The notes below the pieces were generated by a model that saw nothing but the letters and a program-made list of their open reading frames with translations, made no database searches and was not told where the DNA came from. From Crocinitomicaceae bacterium (lineage in GTDB: Bacteria > Bacteroidota > Bacteroidia > Flavobacteriales_D > Crocinitomicaceae), in NCBI GenBank assembly GCA_030833845.1, contig JAURGK010000011.1:1-64000 (forward strand): a stretch of 64,000 nucleotides of DNA. The letters are read 5' to 3'. Shown piece after piece: positions 25,524 to 34,151 of this stretch (its first letter is position 1; each line of letters begins with the position of its first letter). The translations under genes and the position numbers were made by a program.

Positions 25524-27770
25524 CTAGTCTCTAACGAGGTGCACTAATCCTTGTTTTTCAATTTTGTCGCCAGCATTGGTAATGGTGCGCGCCACGTAAA
25601 AATAAACCCCTTCTTCCATAGGATTTCCTTTTTCGTCGGTGCCATCCCATTGGAAAGCTGGATTGTCGTAGACCCGTATGGTATTTCCCCAACGGTTAAC
25701 GATGATGCACTCAAAGGTACTGAGGCCTCCGTAGAACAGCATTTGAAAGTAATCGTTGTTGCCATCACCGTTTGGTGTAAATACATTTGGTAATTCAATA
25801 TCGCAAAAGTAGAACTCCACACTTGCCGTATCAAAAGAAGTTCCACACATATTTGTTGTCGAAACGATGTAATCACCGGGTTGGGTTACTTGAATGGTGG
25901 GTTCTGTTGCACCGGTGCTCCAGAGATAGGTAGCGTTTTGAGGTTGTTGAATAGCCGCCAATGTTGCCGTTTCGCCAATACAAAGAGTAGTGTCTATGAC
26001 TGCCGTGTAAGGGTGTGCAACAAATGTCAGGCTAAATGTTTGGTTGAAATTACAAACGGTATCTTGAAGATTGATCAGATAAATACCCGAGGTATCTGCC
26101 GTGATCAATGGATTTTGCGCGTTGGCATTACTAAAGGTGATGTTTGGATTATTGGCAGACCATGAGCTACCGGTATAAGACACAACTCCAAATACCTGAA
26201 GGCCTAAATTACAAAGAACAGTGTCTACCATTGGAGAAACAGGCGCAGGGATGCTATCAACAACCATCAGTGTACTGTCTGCACAGCCAATTTGGTCTAT
26301 AACTGTTACCCAATAAGTCCCAGAATTCAAATTATTGAATTGGCCAGCAGGATCTGTGCCCACCAGCGTTATCCCTTGGTGCAATACAAATACATACGGT
26401 CCAACGCCTTGGGTAGCACTTGTGGTGATACTTCCATCTTGCAAACTACAAAATTCGAGCGTTGAGGTCGTTTGTCCAAGAGTAGGGTTGGTTGAAGGGT
26501 AAATTACCGCACTTGCTGTATCGTTACATCCGTTGTCATCTTGTACATAGACCTGATAGTTTCCAGGTACAAGGTTATTGATGTAAGCGCTTGCCGAGAA
26601 AGTAGAACCTCCATTCACACTGTATTGGTAGGGTGGTGTACCTCCTGTGACCGTCAAATCTATAACGCCATTATCTAAACCACAAGTCGTGGTAGTCACC
26701 ACCATATTGGCTATATCAACAGAGTCTACTCCGATAAGTGTGGCATCAAGTGTATCCGAACAGTTGTTTTGATCCACGAGAATTACCGTGTAATCATTGA
26801 TGCCCAATCCAGAAAAAGTTCCGGAGTTTTGAAAATTCTGCCCATTGTCTATACTGTAGGTATAGCCCCCGGCACCGCCACTAGAGGTGGCCACCAAACT
26901 ACCATTGCTGCTACCACAGGTAGGGTTGTTTTCAAGTATGTTATCAATTTGAGGGTATGAAATAAAAAGTGTGATGGTGTCATAGCAAATATTGGTGCTA
27001 TCAGTCATCATGACAATGTAGCTAGTAGTACCTGTAGGAGAAACTGGCGTAGGGTTATCACCTACATAGACTCCCATTGGATATGAATAATTGTCGTGGA
27101 GCCAGGTAATGGTGTAATTAGGAATAGCAGCATCAATTTCAATGTTGTCTAGGCCCCAGTGATCATAGGGTGCGCCAGATACGGCCAATTGGGTCCAGCG
27201 AAATTTGGTGGTGGCTGTTTGTGCTGCTAGAGGTATAGTTTCGCAATAGGTATTCCAAGAGGTCATGTAAGAGTCATATCCGCCATTGGGGCTCCAGTAA
27301 TTCATCGTTACCCACGTAGCGCCGTTGTCGATGGAATATTGCAAGTATACACCTTCACTTGCCAAATCGGGGCCTTCACAAGGCGATGCTTGTGCTTGAA
27401 TGGCATAGCGCATTTCAAAGCATACACTTCCGCCAGAAGCAACGTCTAAGGGTAGGGTTGTCATCACGCGGGGCGCCACAGATTGGTCACCCATCCACAT
27501 GAAATCTGAACCGTCTAGTGAAGGCACTCCACAGGTGTTGTTGGATATCGTAACCACCTGAGAGAAATCCCAACCAACGGGTTGGCCATTGTTAAAATTT
27601 TCGCCAAAAGCCAACACACTTGTGCCTGTTCCGTTGACACTCAAAATCGTTGAGCCATTACAGGGCACGATGGTGTCTTGGGCAATAGCCTGCACCGTAC
27701 ATTGTCCAAAAGCGGCTTGATTAAAGCCAAAAAGTAGACTTAAACCAACTAAGTATGATTGAATTTTCAT
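25524..27770 (-). CDS. T9SS type B secreted protein with SprB-like repeats
   Basis: The 748-residue protein has a signal peptide (to AAFGQ), an N-terminal domain (about 45-215) with CGVPSLDGSDFMWMGD, DVASGGSVCFEMRYA and GVYLQYSIDNGATWVTMNY, resembling reelin-type sub-repeats, then about three SprB-like repeats (about 283-510, for example NGSLVATSSGGAGGYTYSID and GVIDLTVTGGTPPYQYSV), and a C-terminal T9SS type B sorting domain starting NVFTPNGDGNNDYF. The protein should be exported by the type IX system and attached or released at the surface. SprB is an adhesin of gliding motility; whether this one moves or binds is not known. The start is the ATG at 27770. Confidence 0.92.
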   Translation of the reverse strand: MKIQSYLVGLSLLFGFNQAAFGQCTVQAIAQDTIVPCNGSTILSVNGTGTSVLAFGENFNNGQPVGWDFSQVVTISNNTCGVPSLDGSDFMWMGDQSVAPRVMTTLPLDVASGGSVCFEMRYAIQAQASPCEGPDLASEGVYLQYSIDNGATWVTMNYWSPNGGYDSYMTSWNTYCETIPLAAQTATTKFRWTQLAVSGAPYDHWGLDNIEIDAAIPNYTITWLHDNYSYPMGVYVGDNPTPVSPTGTTSYIVMMTDSTNICYDTITLFISYPQIDNILENNPTCGSSNGSLVATSSGGAGGYTYSIDNGQNFQNSGTFSGLGINDYTVILVDQNNCSDTLDATLIGVDSVDIANMVVTTTTCGLDNGVIDLTVTGGTPPYQYSVNGGSTFSASAYINNLVPGNYQVYVQDDNGCNDTASAVIYPSTNPTLGQTTSTLEFCSLQDGSITTSATQGVGPYVFVLHQGITLVGTDPAGQFNNLNSGTYWVTVIDQIGCADSTLMVVDSIPAPVSPMVDTVLCNLGLQVFGVVSYTGSSWSANNPNITFSNANAQNPLITADTSGIYLINLQDTVCNFNQTFSLTFVAHPYTAVIDTTLCIGETATLAAIQQPQNATYLWSTGATEPTIQVTQPGDYIVSTTNMCGTSFDTASVEFYFCDIELPNVFTPNGDGNNDYFQMLFYGGLSTFECIIVNRWGNTIRVYDNPAFQWDGTDEKGNPMEEGVYFYVARTITNAGDKIEKQGLVHLVRD

Positions 27771-27790
27771 TGGATTGATTTAGTTAGCTG

Positions 27791-28192
27791 TTAATGAACT
27801 GAAACATTTTGAATGTTGAAGTCCGTAAGCTGTGTTTTGGTTAAATGCGCGGGCATGTGATCAAAAATTGTGAGGCCCATATGATTGCGATCCAAACACA
27901 CTCCAGTAAGTGTCTGTTTGGGTTTGAGGGTTTGAGTGTAGAAATATTCATCGTGACCACAAGTAGCGCAATTTCCATCATAATGCAATTCAAAACTGTA
28001 TTGCACAATCTTGACCTGATCGGTCGTATTTACTATGGTGAGTGCGATTAAATCTGCTTGATATCCTTCAGATGGCACATCACAATGCAATGGGGCGGTA
28101 GTAATTTCTATGCCTCCTTGATTAACAGTTTTTTGAGCGAATGCGCCGCCGCTTCCAAGCAGCAAACAAAATAATGTAGTACGTAGTTTCAT
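27791..28192 (-). CDS. Small secreted protein of unknown function
   Basis: The 133-residue protein has a clear signal peptide (KLRTTLFCLLLGSGGAFAQ) and a beta-rich body with NCATCGHDEYF and a third cysteine in LTGVCLDRNH. I do not recognise a family. It lies 20 nt upstream of the T9SS type B gene on the same strand and may be cotranscribed. The Cys pair is compatible with a disulfide in the periplasm. Confidence 0.75.
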   Translation of the reverse strand: MKLRTTLFCLLLGSGGAFAQKTVNQGGIEITTAPLHCDVPSEGYQADLIALTIVNTTDQVKIVQYSFELHYDGNCATCGHDEYFYTQTLKPKQTLTGVCLDRNHMGLTIFDHMPAHLTKTQLTDFNIQNVSVH

Positions 28193-28272
28193 ATAGAAAG
28201 ATTAGTTTTGTCAAGACGCAACAGGTCATTCTAAAGTTGCATCTGTTGTAAAAATAATTCAAAATACCGAAT

Positions 28273-28731
28273 TTGAAAGAAATTGAACGCAAGTTTTTAG
28301 TTGCCAATGACGCTTGGAAAAATGCAAAATGCATCGGGCAAAAAGAACTCATGCAAGCCTATATCTTGCGCGGTGACGACCGTTCTATAAGGATCCGTAT
28401 CGCTGACAACAGCGCCTATTTGACCATCAAACTTGGAAAAGGCCTCACAAGAAGTGAATTTGAATATGAAATTCCTAAGTCTGAGGCGCAAGACATCATA
28501 CATGAGGCAGGCTTGGTATGCTTGCACAAAACACGTTATTACATCCAAAACGGACCAAACACTTGGGAACTGGATGTCTTTCACGGCAATTTAGAAGGAT
28601 TATTGCTTGCCGAGCTTGAACTTGATGACGAGACTCAAATTTTTGAACGCCCGGTGTGGCTGGGTCAGGAGGTAACTCATGACCCTAATTATTTAAACTC
28701 AAATCTTGTAGAAAGGGTAGGTTTGAGTTAA
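28273..28731 (+). CDS. CYTH domain phosphatase/cyclase-like protein
   Basis: The 152-residue protein opens with MKEIERKFLV, the EXEXK motif of the CYTH superfamily, and then alternates basic and acidic strands: SIRIRIADNSAYLTIKLG, RSEFEYEIP, KTRYYI, WELDVFHG and LAELELDDE, which build the tunnel fold with its metal and phosphate ligands. Bacterial members are often inorganic triphosphatases. TTG at 28273 is the start because EIERKF must lie at the N-terminus. Its end overlaps the convergent gene by 4 nt. Confidence 0.92.
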   Translation: MKEIERKFLVANDAWKNAKCIGQKELMQAYILRGDDRSIRIRIADNSAYLTIKLGKGLTRSEFEYEIPKSEAQDIIHEAGLVCLHKTRYYIQNGPNTWELDVFHGNLEGLLLAELELDDETQIFERPVWLGQEVTHDPNYLNSNLVERVGLS

Positions 28732-29060
28732 TTAAAGGACTCTTTTTGAATTGGTGCTGCAAGTAGGTCTATACACGTGCAGCCCAAATCACAATCAAAC
28801 CACTGCTCAAAATTCTCGATATCAAAGTTACTAGGCCAATGGGCCTCATCGCAACCATATTCGGCAAATGTTGAGGTCGCAATTTTTTTCGCGTATGTTT
28901 TTAAAATGAGGGCGTCATCCCAGAATTCTTCTTCGATGAGATAAACAGTGGCCTCGGCATCCTCGGCCGTTATAAGTACAGTTGAGTCATACGACTTTAA
29001 CCATTCAATAAAAAGGCTAGAGGGCTTAACACTTATAAATCCGCGATTAATCAATTGCAT
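28728..29060 (-). CDS. Small protein of unknown function, acidic and Cys-containing
   Basis: The 110-residue protein has no signal peptide. It is acidic, begins MQLINRGFISVKPSSLFIEW and has FDCDLGCTCIDLL near the end, three closely spaced cysteines that could bind a metal. No family is recognised. It shares a 14-nt overlap with the preceding lipoprotein gene on the same strand and overlaps the convergent CYTH gene by 4 nt, which supports a real, tightly packed gene. Confidence 0.68.
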   Translation of the reverse strand: MQLINRGFISVKPSSLFIEWLKSYDSTVLITAEDAEATVYLIEEEFWDDALILKTYAKKIATSTFAEYGCDEAHWPSNFDIENFEQWFDCDLGCTCIDLLAAPIQKESFN

Positions 29061-29691
29061 AGTCAGTTATTTTTCCATGACTGTATTGAAGCCATTTGGT
29101 TTTTTTTCTTGGTTCTTTAAGAGCAATAAAATGTAAGAGCGCTGCGTTTTGATTGGCACTATACCATTTAATCCATTTATCTTTTTGAATTTTTTGATCG
29201 CTTAATACAAACAAGATTTGATTGTTGGCAATGAGAATCAGACTGTTTTTTTGAAGTTTTAAATCAATGCTGCTAATTCCCGCGCCGCTTTTCGAATGCG
29301 TAGTTTCATCAAGCCAGTTGTAAAAAGCCTCATAGCATTGTGTAGAATCTTTGAAATCCCAGCTTTGAAATTCAAAATGTCTCGCACTAGAATCTGTCAA
29401 AAAATAGCGTTGGTGTTGCTGGCTAAAACGGTCAAGAAAATGAATGGTGAGGAGTGTGTCGGGTAGAATTTGCGCAATTTGCATCTTTGCCGAATCGTTG
29501 GCATAAATCTTGTACAGATAGGCTAGGGTGTCTTGTTGGGGTTTTTGTTTTTCGATTGCCTTGTTTTGGCCCGCCTTTGGCCGGATATCGTTGAGGTTAA
29601 TTGTGGGTTTATCTTGGTCAGTGGAGCAACTATAAAGCAAGGCGCTACAAACCGTAAATAAATAGGTAAAATGAATAGCCTTGGCACACAT
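29047..29691 (-). CDS. Putative lipoprotein of unknown function
   Basis: The 214-residue protein starts at ATG 29691 (MCAKAIHFTYLFTVCSALLYSC), with a lipobox LLYSC. An earlier in-frame start at 29742 would lie beyond the -7 element and inside the divergent gene, so it is rejected. The body has no known motif; short stretches such as HFEFQSWDFKDSTQCYEAFYNWLDET are mixed alpha/beta. It is followed with 14-nt overlap by the small acidic protein gene. Transcription should come from the minus-strand promoter at 29713-29742. Confidence 0.7.
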   Translation of the reverse strand: MCAKAIHFTYLFTVCSALLYSCSTDQDKPTINLNDIRPKAGQNKAIEKQKPQQDTLAYLYKIYANDSAKMQIAQILPDTLLTIHFLDRFSQQHQRYFLTDSSARHFEFQSWDFKDSTQCYEAFYNWLDETTHSKSGAGISSIDLKLQKNSLILIANNQILFVLSDQKIQKDKWIKWYSANQNAALLHFIALKEPRKKTKWLQYSHGKITDYAID

Positions 29692-29710
29692 TATTTTTTG
29701 CTTAATTTTG
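29681..29710 (+). promoter_or_regulatory. Plus-strand promoter of the lipoprotein at 29727
   Basis: TTG (29681-29683), a 19-nt spacer and TAATTTTG (29703-29710) match the Bacteroidota promoter. The leader would be about 13 nt. It faces and overlaps the minus-strand promoter at 29713-29742. Confidence 0.6.
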
Positions 29711-29712
29711 AA

Positions 29713-29742
29713 CAAATTTAACAAACATGAAACAACTTGCAA
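29713..29742 (-). promoter_or_regulatory. Minus-strand promoter of the lipoprotein at 29691
   Basis: On the minus strand, TTG (29742-29740), a 19-nt spacer and TAAATTTG (29720-29713) match the Bacteroidota promoter, ending 21 nt before the ATG at 29691. Its -7 element sits 2 bp from that of the opposing promoter. Confidence 0.6.
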
Positions 29743-30275
29743 CTTTTCTCATGCTGGCTTTGGTTTTGGCGTCTTGCGGAACCAAAATACCATACACTAC
29801 AGCCATTCGCGACGAATTTACCCTTGACTCTGAAGAAAAGCTGCGTCAGGTACAATTTTATACTTCGCATACCATCATTCTCAATCAAATAAGCCAGCAA
29901 TCTAGTGAATTGACTACTCAAAATGGGGCCTTGGTTTCGAGTACTAATTCACAATCAGAATCAGTTGTGATCCCGGCGGGTACACGCTGTATTTTTGAGA
30001 GTTTTGGCGATGCCGGACAATTGAATGTGCGTTTTGAAACCGGAGACCAGCGGTATATTCCTTTTGCCACGAAATCTGATGGGGCAAGTATTCGACGTTT
30101 TTACTTAGATGCAGATTGGTCTGCACAAGGTGGGGCGCGAATCAACTACGGAGGAAATCAATATAAGGTGGATTTATCCCGAGGTGCACCGCGGGCAGCA
30201 CATTTGCTGATTGTAAAGAAGAAACTTGAACGAACGAAGCGTAAAGAGCGCGTTGTCAGAGGACTCAAAGTATAA
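29727..30275 (+). CDS. Putative lipoprotein of unknown function
   Basis: The 182-residue protein has a lipoprotein signal with lipobox VLASC (Cys17). The rest is a beta-rich domain with VVIPAGTRCIFESFGDAG and NVRFETGDQRYIPF, followed by a basic C-terminal tail (KKKLERTKRKERVVRGLKV). No family recognised. The gene ends 4 nt before the E1 start, suggesting cotranscription, though a functional link is not implied. Confidence 0.75.
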   Translation: MKQLATFLMLALVLASCGTKIPYTTAIRDEFTLDSEEKLRQVQFYTSHTIILNQISQQSSELTTQNGALVSSTNSQSESVVIPAGTRCIFESFGDAGQLNVRFETGDQRYIPFATKSDGASIRRFYLDADWSAQGGARINYGGNQYKVDLSRGAPRAAHLLIVKKKLERTKRKERVVRGLKV

Positions 30276-30279
30276 TTAC

Positions 30280-32274
30280 ATGCCAGAATCGCACCTTGCA
30301 AGATTTAAAAATTTCACTTTTACACCAAGTGAATGTCGAGATATATACAAACACCTCATTTTACCTCGCCTCATAGAGGAAAAAATGTTGGTTTTATTGA
30401 GACAAGGCAAAATCAGTAAATGGTTTTCCGGCTGGGGGCAAGAAGCCGTTTCGGTGGGCTGCGCTTACGCCATGGACGATCAGGAATACATCTTGCCCAT
30501 GCACCGCAATTTAGGTGTTTTTACTACAAGAAAAATTCCTTTAGAAAGATTGTTTGCTCAATTTCAAGGAAAAGCCAATGGTTTTACTAATGGCCGAGAC
30601 CGTAGTTTTCATTTCGGTTCCCAAGCCCATAAATTGGTTGGAATGATTTCACATTTAGGCCCCCAGCTTGGCATAGCTGACGGTATTGCCTTGAGTGCAA
30701 AAATTAAGCAAACCAAACATACAACCTTGGTATTTAGCGGTGATGGAGGCGCCTCTGAAGGTGATTTTCATGAGGCACTCAATGTCGCTGCTGTTTGGGA
30801 TTTGCCCGTTATTTTTGCCATAGAAAACAATTGTTGGGGCTTAAGTACACCTTCACGAGAGCAATTTAGATGCAAACAATTCATAGATAAGGGCATCGGA
30901 TATGGCATGGAAGCCATTCAAGTAGATGGAAATAACATCTTAGAAGTAATCGACGCAGTCCGCAAAATCAAAGACCAAATTACCCAAAACGCACGGCCAT
31001 TTATTTTGGAGTTAATGACTTTTCGCATGCGCGGTCATGAAGAAGCCTCAGGCACCAAATATTACCCCGAAGGGTTGCAAGCACAATGGGAGCCTCAAGA
31101 TCCAGTAACAACTTTTGAATCCTACCTCTTGGCTGAAAAGATCATGGATCAAAAAACAATGGATCAGATCAAAAAAGATTACAAGCAAGAAATTCAAGCT
31201 GCCTTTGATGCTGCTAATAGTGCTCCAAAGATTCAAGTTGATTTACAAAAAGAACTTCAAGACGTCTATGCACCGCATCAATTTACCCCTGTTCAACCCA
31301 CAGATCAAGGAGAGGAACTACGATTTATTGACGCGATTCAAGATGGCTTAAAAATGGCCATGCAGAGACATCCAGAGCTTGTGCTTATGGGGCAAGATAT
31401 CGCAGAATACGGAGGAGCATTTAAAGTTACCGAAGGTTTTGTTGCTGAATTTGGCAAAGATCGCGTGCGCAATACACCATTGTGTGAATCAGCAATTATT
31501 GGTGCAGGTTTAGGGCTGAGTATTGCAGGTATGAAGGCCATGGTAGAGATGCAATTTGCAGATTTTGTGAGCGTTGGCTTTAATCAGATTGTGAATAATC
31601 TGGCCAAAATACATTGGCGTTGGGGGCAAAATGCCGATGTAGTGGTGCGTATGCCTACCGGTGCTGGTACAGCTGCTGGTCCGTTTCATTCTCAAAGTAA
31701 TGAAGCATGGTTTGTGCACACACCCGGATTGAAGGTGGTTTACCCTTCAAATCCTTATGATGCCAAAGGATTATTATTGGCAGCTTTTGAAGATCCAAAT
31801 CCAGTACTGTTCTTTGAGCATAAGTATTTGTACAGAAGTTTAAAAGGTTTGGTTCCGGCATCTTATTACAATGTGCCCATTGGCAAAGCAGTAACTGTAC
31901 AAGAGGGTGAAGATCTTACGATCATTACATATGGTCTTGGCGTGCATTGGGCCTTGGAGGCTGCTGCTCAGCGCACAGCGCACAGTTTTGAGATTATAGA
32001 CCTGCGTACACTGTTGCCTTTAGATACCGCTACACTTGTGAATGCGGTAAGTAAAACCGGACGCGCACTCGTATTGCATGAAGATACGCTCACTGCAGGT
32101 ATTGGTGGTGAAATCACGGCCCTCATCAACGAACATTGTTTTTCACAACTAGACGCCCCCGTCTTAAGGGTGGCATCTTTAGATACACCAGTGCCCTTTG
32201 CTGCCGATCTTGAAAAACAATTTTTGGCACAGCATAGGTTACTCGAAAAAATAGATCAACTTTTAGCCTTCTAA
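30280..32274 (+). CDS. 2-oxo acid dehydrogenase E1, fused alpha and beta subunits
   Basis: The 664-residue protein joins an E1-alpha domain (about 1-320) and a transketolase-like E1-beta domain (about 350-660). The alpha half has the ThDP motif FSGDGGASEGDFHEALN to AIENNCWG and the phosphorylation-loop-like RDRSFHFGSQ; the beta half has VLMGQDIAEYGGAFKVTEGF, NTPLCESAIIG and HEDTLTAGIGGE. E1 decarboxylates a 2-oxo acid and reductively acylates the lipoyl group of E2. Fused E1 proteins are common in Bacteroidota, usually for branched-chain oxo acids. The ATG at 30280 is chosen; a TTG at 30226 lies inside the upstream gene. Substrate remains open. Confidence 0.92.
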   Translation: MPESHLARFKNFTFTPSECRDIYKHLILPRLIEEKMLVLLRQGKISKWFSGWGQEAVSVGCAYAMDDQEYILPMHRNLGVFTTRKIPLERLFAQFQGKANGFTNGRDRSFHFGSQAHKLVGMISHLGPQLGIADGIALSAKIKQTKHTTLVFSGDGGASEGDFHEALNVAAVWDLPVIFAIENNCWGLSTPSREQFRCKQFIDKGIGYGMEAIQVDGNNILEVIDAVRKIKDQITQNARPFILELMTFRMRGHEEASGTKYYPEGLQAQWEPQDPVTTFESYLLAEKIMDQKTMDQIKKDYKQEIQAAFDAANSAPKIQVDLQKELQDVYAPHQFTPVQPTDQGEELRFIDAIQDGLKMAMQRHPELVLMGQDIAEYGGAFKVTEGFVAEFGKDRVRNTPLCESAIIGAGLGLSIAGMKAMVEMQFADFVSVGFNQIVNNLAKIHWRWGQNADVVVRMPTGAGTAAGPFHSQSNEAWFVHTPGLKVVYPSNPYDAKGLLLAAFEDPNPVLFFEHKYLYRSLKGLVPASYYNVPIGKAVTVQEGEDLTIITYGLGVHWALEAAAQRTAHSFEIIDLRTLLPLDTATLVNAVSKTGRALVLHEDTLTAGIGGEITALINEHCFSQLDAPVLRVASLDTPVPFAADLEKQFLAQHRLLEKIDQLLAF

Positions 32275-34092
32275 GTGAGCTACAAATCACTGCTTGGATA
32301 TCTTTTGGGGCTTTTGTTGGCCATGAGCATACTACGGTTTGCTTTCGTGCTTGAGAACGCTAATTTTTTCAAACAAATTCCAACAGGGCTCTATCTGTCA
32401 GGGCTCTATTTTGATGCCATTACCCTTGCACTTTTGTGTTTGCCACTATTGATTTTCATTGTGCCGCTAGGACTGAAAATCAATGCATCGTTTCGAAAAA
32501 ATATTTACCGAGCACAACAGTGGTATTTGGCATGCATCTCCATGTTTGTCTTGTTGTTGAATTCTTGGGATATTGCTTATTTTGCCTATACTCAGAAAAG
32601 ATCCAGCGCTCCTGTACTCTGGCATTTACTGACCGGATCAGAAACCCGCGCTTTGGCGGGGCCATTTATTTTAGAATTCTGGTGGTTGCTACCTTTGTTG
32701 GTTGTGCTTGGTTTACGTTTGTGGCACCTGTTGAGGTACGCCAAACCGATGACTGACTCACTGTCCAAAATGAAGTTTTGGAGCTATTTAACAATGAGTA
32801 TTGTCATCACGATTATGGTAGCTAGAGGTGGATTACAATTGCGCCCAATAGGAGTCATTGATGCTACAGCTTGGAGCAGTCTAGAACAAGCCCCCATTGT
32901 GCTCAATACTCCTTTTACGGTACTAAAAACCGCCGATGAAGATCAAATCAAACACAAGACTTTTTTTGACCCTACACAATTGGTAAAATTACTGCCCGAG
33001 CCAAAGGTTCAGTTGCCCCAAGCTTTGCCTCACAAAACCAATGTTGTCTTTATTATATTGGAGAGCTTTGGTTCGAATTACGCCGGCCTTACTAGCCCTA
33101 AGTCTTACACCCCCTTCTTAGATTCATTGCTTGATAAGAGCTTGTATTTTCCGATGGCTATTGCCAATGGCCGTACATCTATGGATGCGGTGCCGGCAAT
33201 TTTAGCTGGCATGCCTTCGTGGCTTCCAAATTCGTATATTCTTTCACCGTATTGTAGTAATAAATTAAGCAGCATACCTCAAGTTCTTAAAGATGAAGGT
33301 TATAGCACTTCTTTTTATCATGGAGCTAAAGAGGGGTCAATGGGTTTTAAAAGTTTTACCAAAGCCATTGGTGTAAGTGAATATCAAGGATTGGATTCCT
33401 ATCCCAATAAAAATCATTCGGATGGTCATTGGGGTATTTGGGACCATCAGATGTTTAAATATTTTGGCCAGCAACTTGCCAAAGAACAACAACCATTTAT
33501 GAGCGCTATTTTTTCGCTCACTTCGCACCATCCTTATGCCATACCAGACAATTTCAAACATAAAGTTCAAAAAGGTCCTGAGCCTTTATGCAAAACTATC
33601 TCATATACGGATCTAGCTTTGAGGCAATTTTTTGAAAGGTTTGCCAAAACATCTTGGTTTGAAAATACTTTATTTGTAATTACTGCTGATCATGTCGGGC
33701 CTTCAAGAGCGCAAAAATTTCAAACCTTGGATTGGCGTTACCGCATCCCAATTGCATTCTATCACCCTAAAATTAAATTACCATTACCTCGCAGAGGGGT
33801 TGTGTTTCAACAAATAGATATCATGCCAACTTTATTTGATCTGTTGGGTATTCCACACAAAGGTTTTCAATTAGGTAACTCCTGTTATGATCAAACACAA
33901 CGCGCCAAAATGGTTTATGACAATGGCAATTTAATTTCTTTCATCTACGACGGCACCAACTTGGTGCCTATTGCTTGGTCTCCGGAAATCAATAGAAATT
34001 ATACCGCAGCACAAAGGCAAGTGAGTCAGCAAATTAAGGCGTTGTATCAGTATTATACCAACGGGTTGGTCAATAATCAATGTATGAACTGA
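32275..34092 (+). CDS. LTA synthase-like sulfatase-family membrane protein
   Basis: The 605-residue protein has about five N-terminal membrane helices (to residue 200) and an extracytoplasmic alkaline-phosphatase-superfamily domain. It shows NVVFIILESFGSNY (first metal site), NGRTSMDAVPAILAG with the likely nucleophilic Thr, HSDGHWGIWDHQMF, LTSHHPYAIP and FVITADHVGPS (metal site). Relatives transfer phosphoglycerol or phosphoethanolamine groups to glycolipids or glycans. The substrate here is unknown. The GTG start lies directly after the E1 stop with no gap, so translation is probably coupled. Confidence 0.88.
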   Translation: MSYKSLLGYLLGLLLAMSILRFAFVLENANFFKQIPTGLYLSGLYFDAITLALLCLPLLIFIVPLGLKINASFRKNIYRAQQWYLACISMFVLLLNSWDIAYFAYTQKRSSAPVLWHLLTGSETRALAGPFILEFWWLLPLLVVLGLRLWHLLRYAKPMTDSLSKMKFWSYLTMSIVITIMVARGGLQLRPIGVIDATAWSSLEQAPIVLNTPFTVLKTADEDQIKHKTFFDPTQLVKLLPEPKVQLPQALPHKTNVVFIILESFGSNYAGLTSPKSYTPFLDSLLDKSLYFPMAIANGRTSMDAVPAILAGMPSWLPNSYILSPYCSNKLSSIPQVLKDEGYSTSFYHGAKEGSMGFKSFTKAIGVSEYQGLDSYPNKNHSDGHWGIWDHQMFKYFGQQLAKEQQPFMSAIFSLTSHHPYAIPDNFKHKVQKGPEPLCKTISYTDLALRQFFERFAKTSWFENTLFVITADHVGPSRAQKFQTLDWRYRIPIAFYHPKIKLPLPRRGVVFQQIDIMPTLFDLLGIPHKGFQLGNSCYDQTQRAKMVYDNGNLISFIYDGTNLVPIAWSPEINRNYTAAQRQVSQQIKALYQYYTNGLVNNQCMN

Positions 34093-34103
34093 TTGTTGCA
34101 TCA

Positions 34104-34131
34104 TTGGATAGCACAGAATTCCTTATCTTTG
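34104..34131 (+). promoter_or_regulatory. Promoter of proS
   Basis: TTG (34104-34106), a 17-nt spacer and TATCTTTG (34124-34131) match the Bacteroidota promoter well. The -7 element ends 20 nt before the ATG. Confidence 0.7.
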
Positions 34132-34151
34132 CGCTTTAGTAAAAAGCAGTA

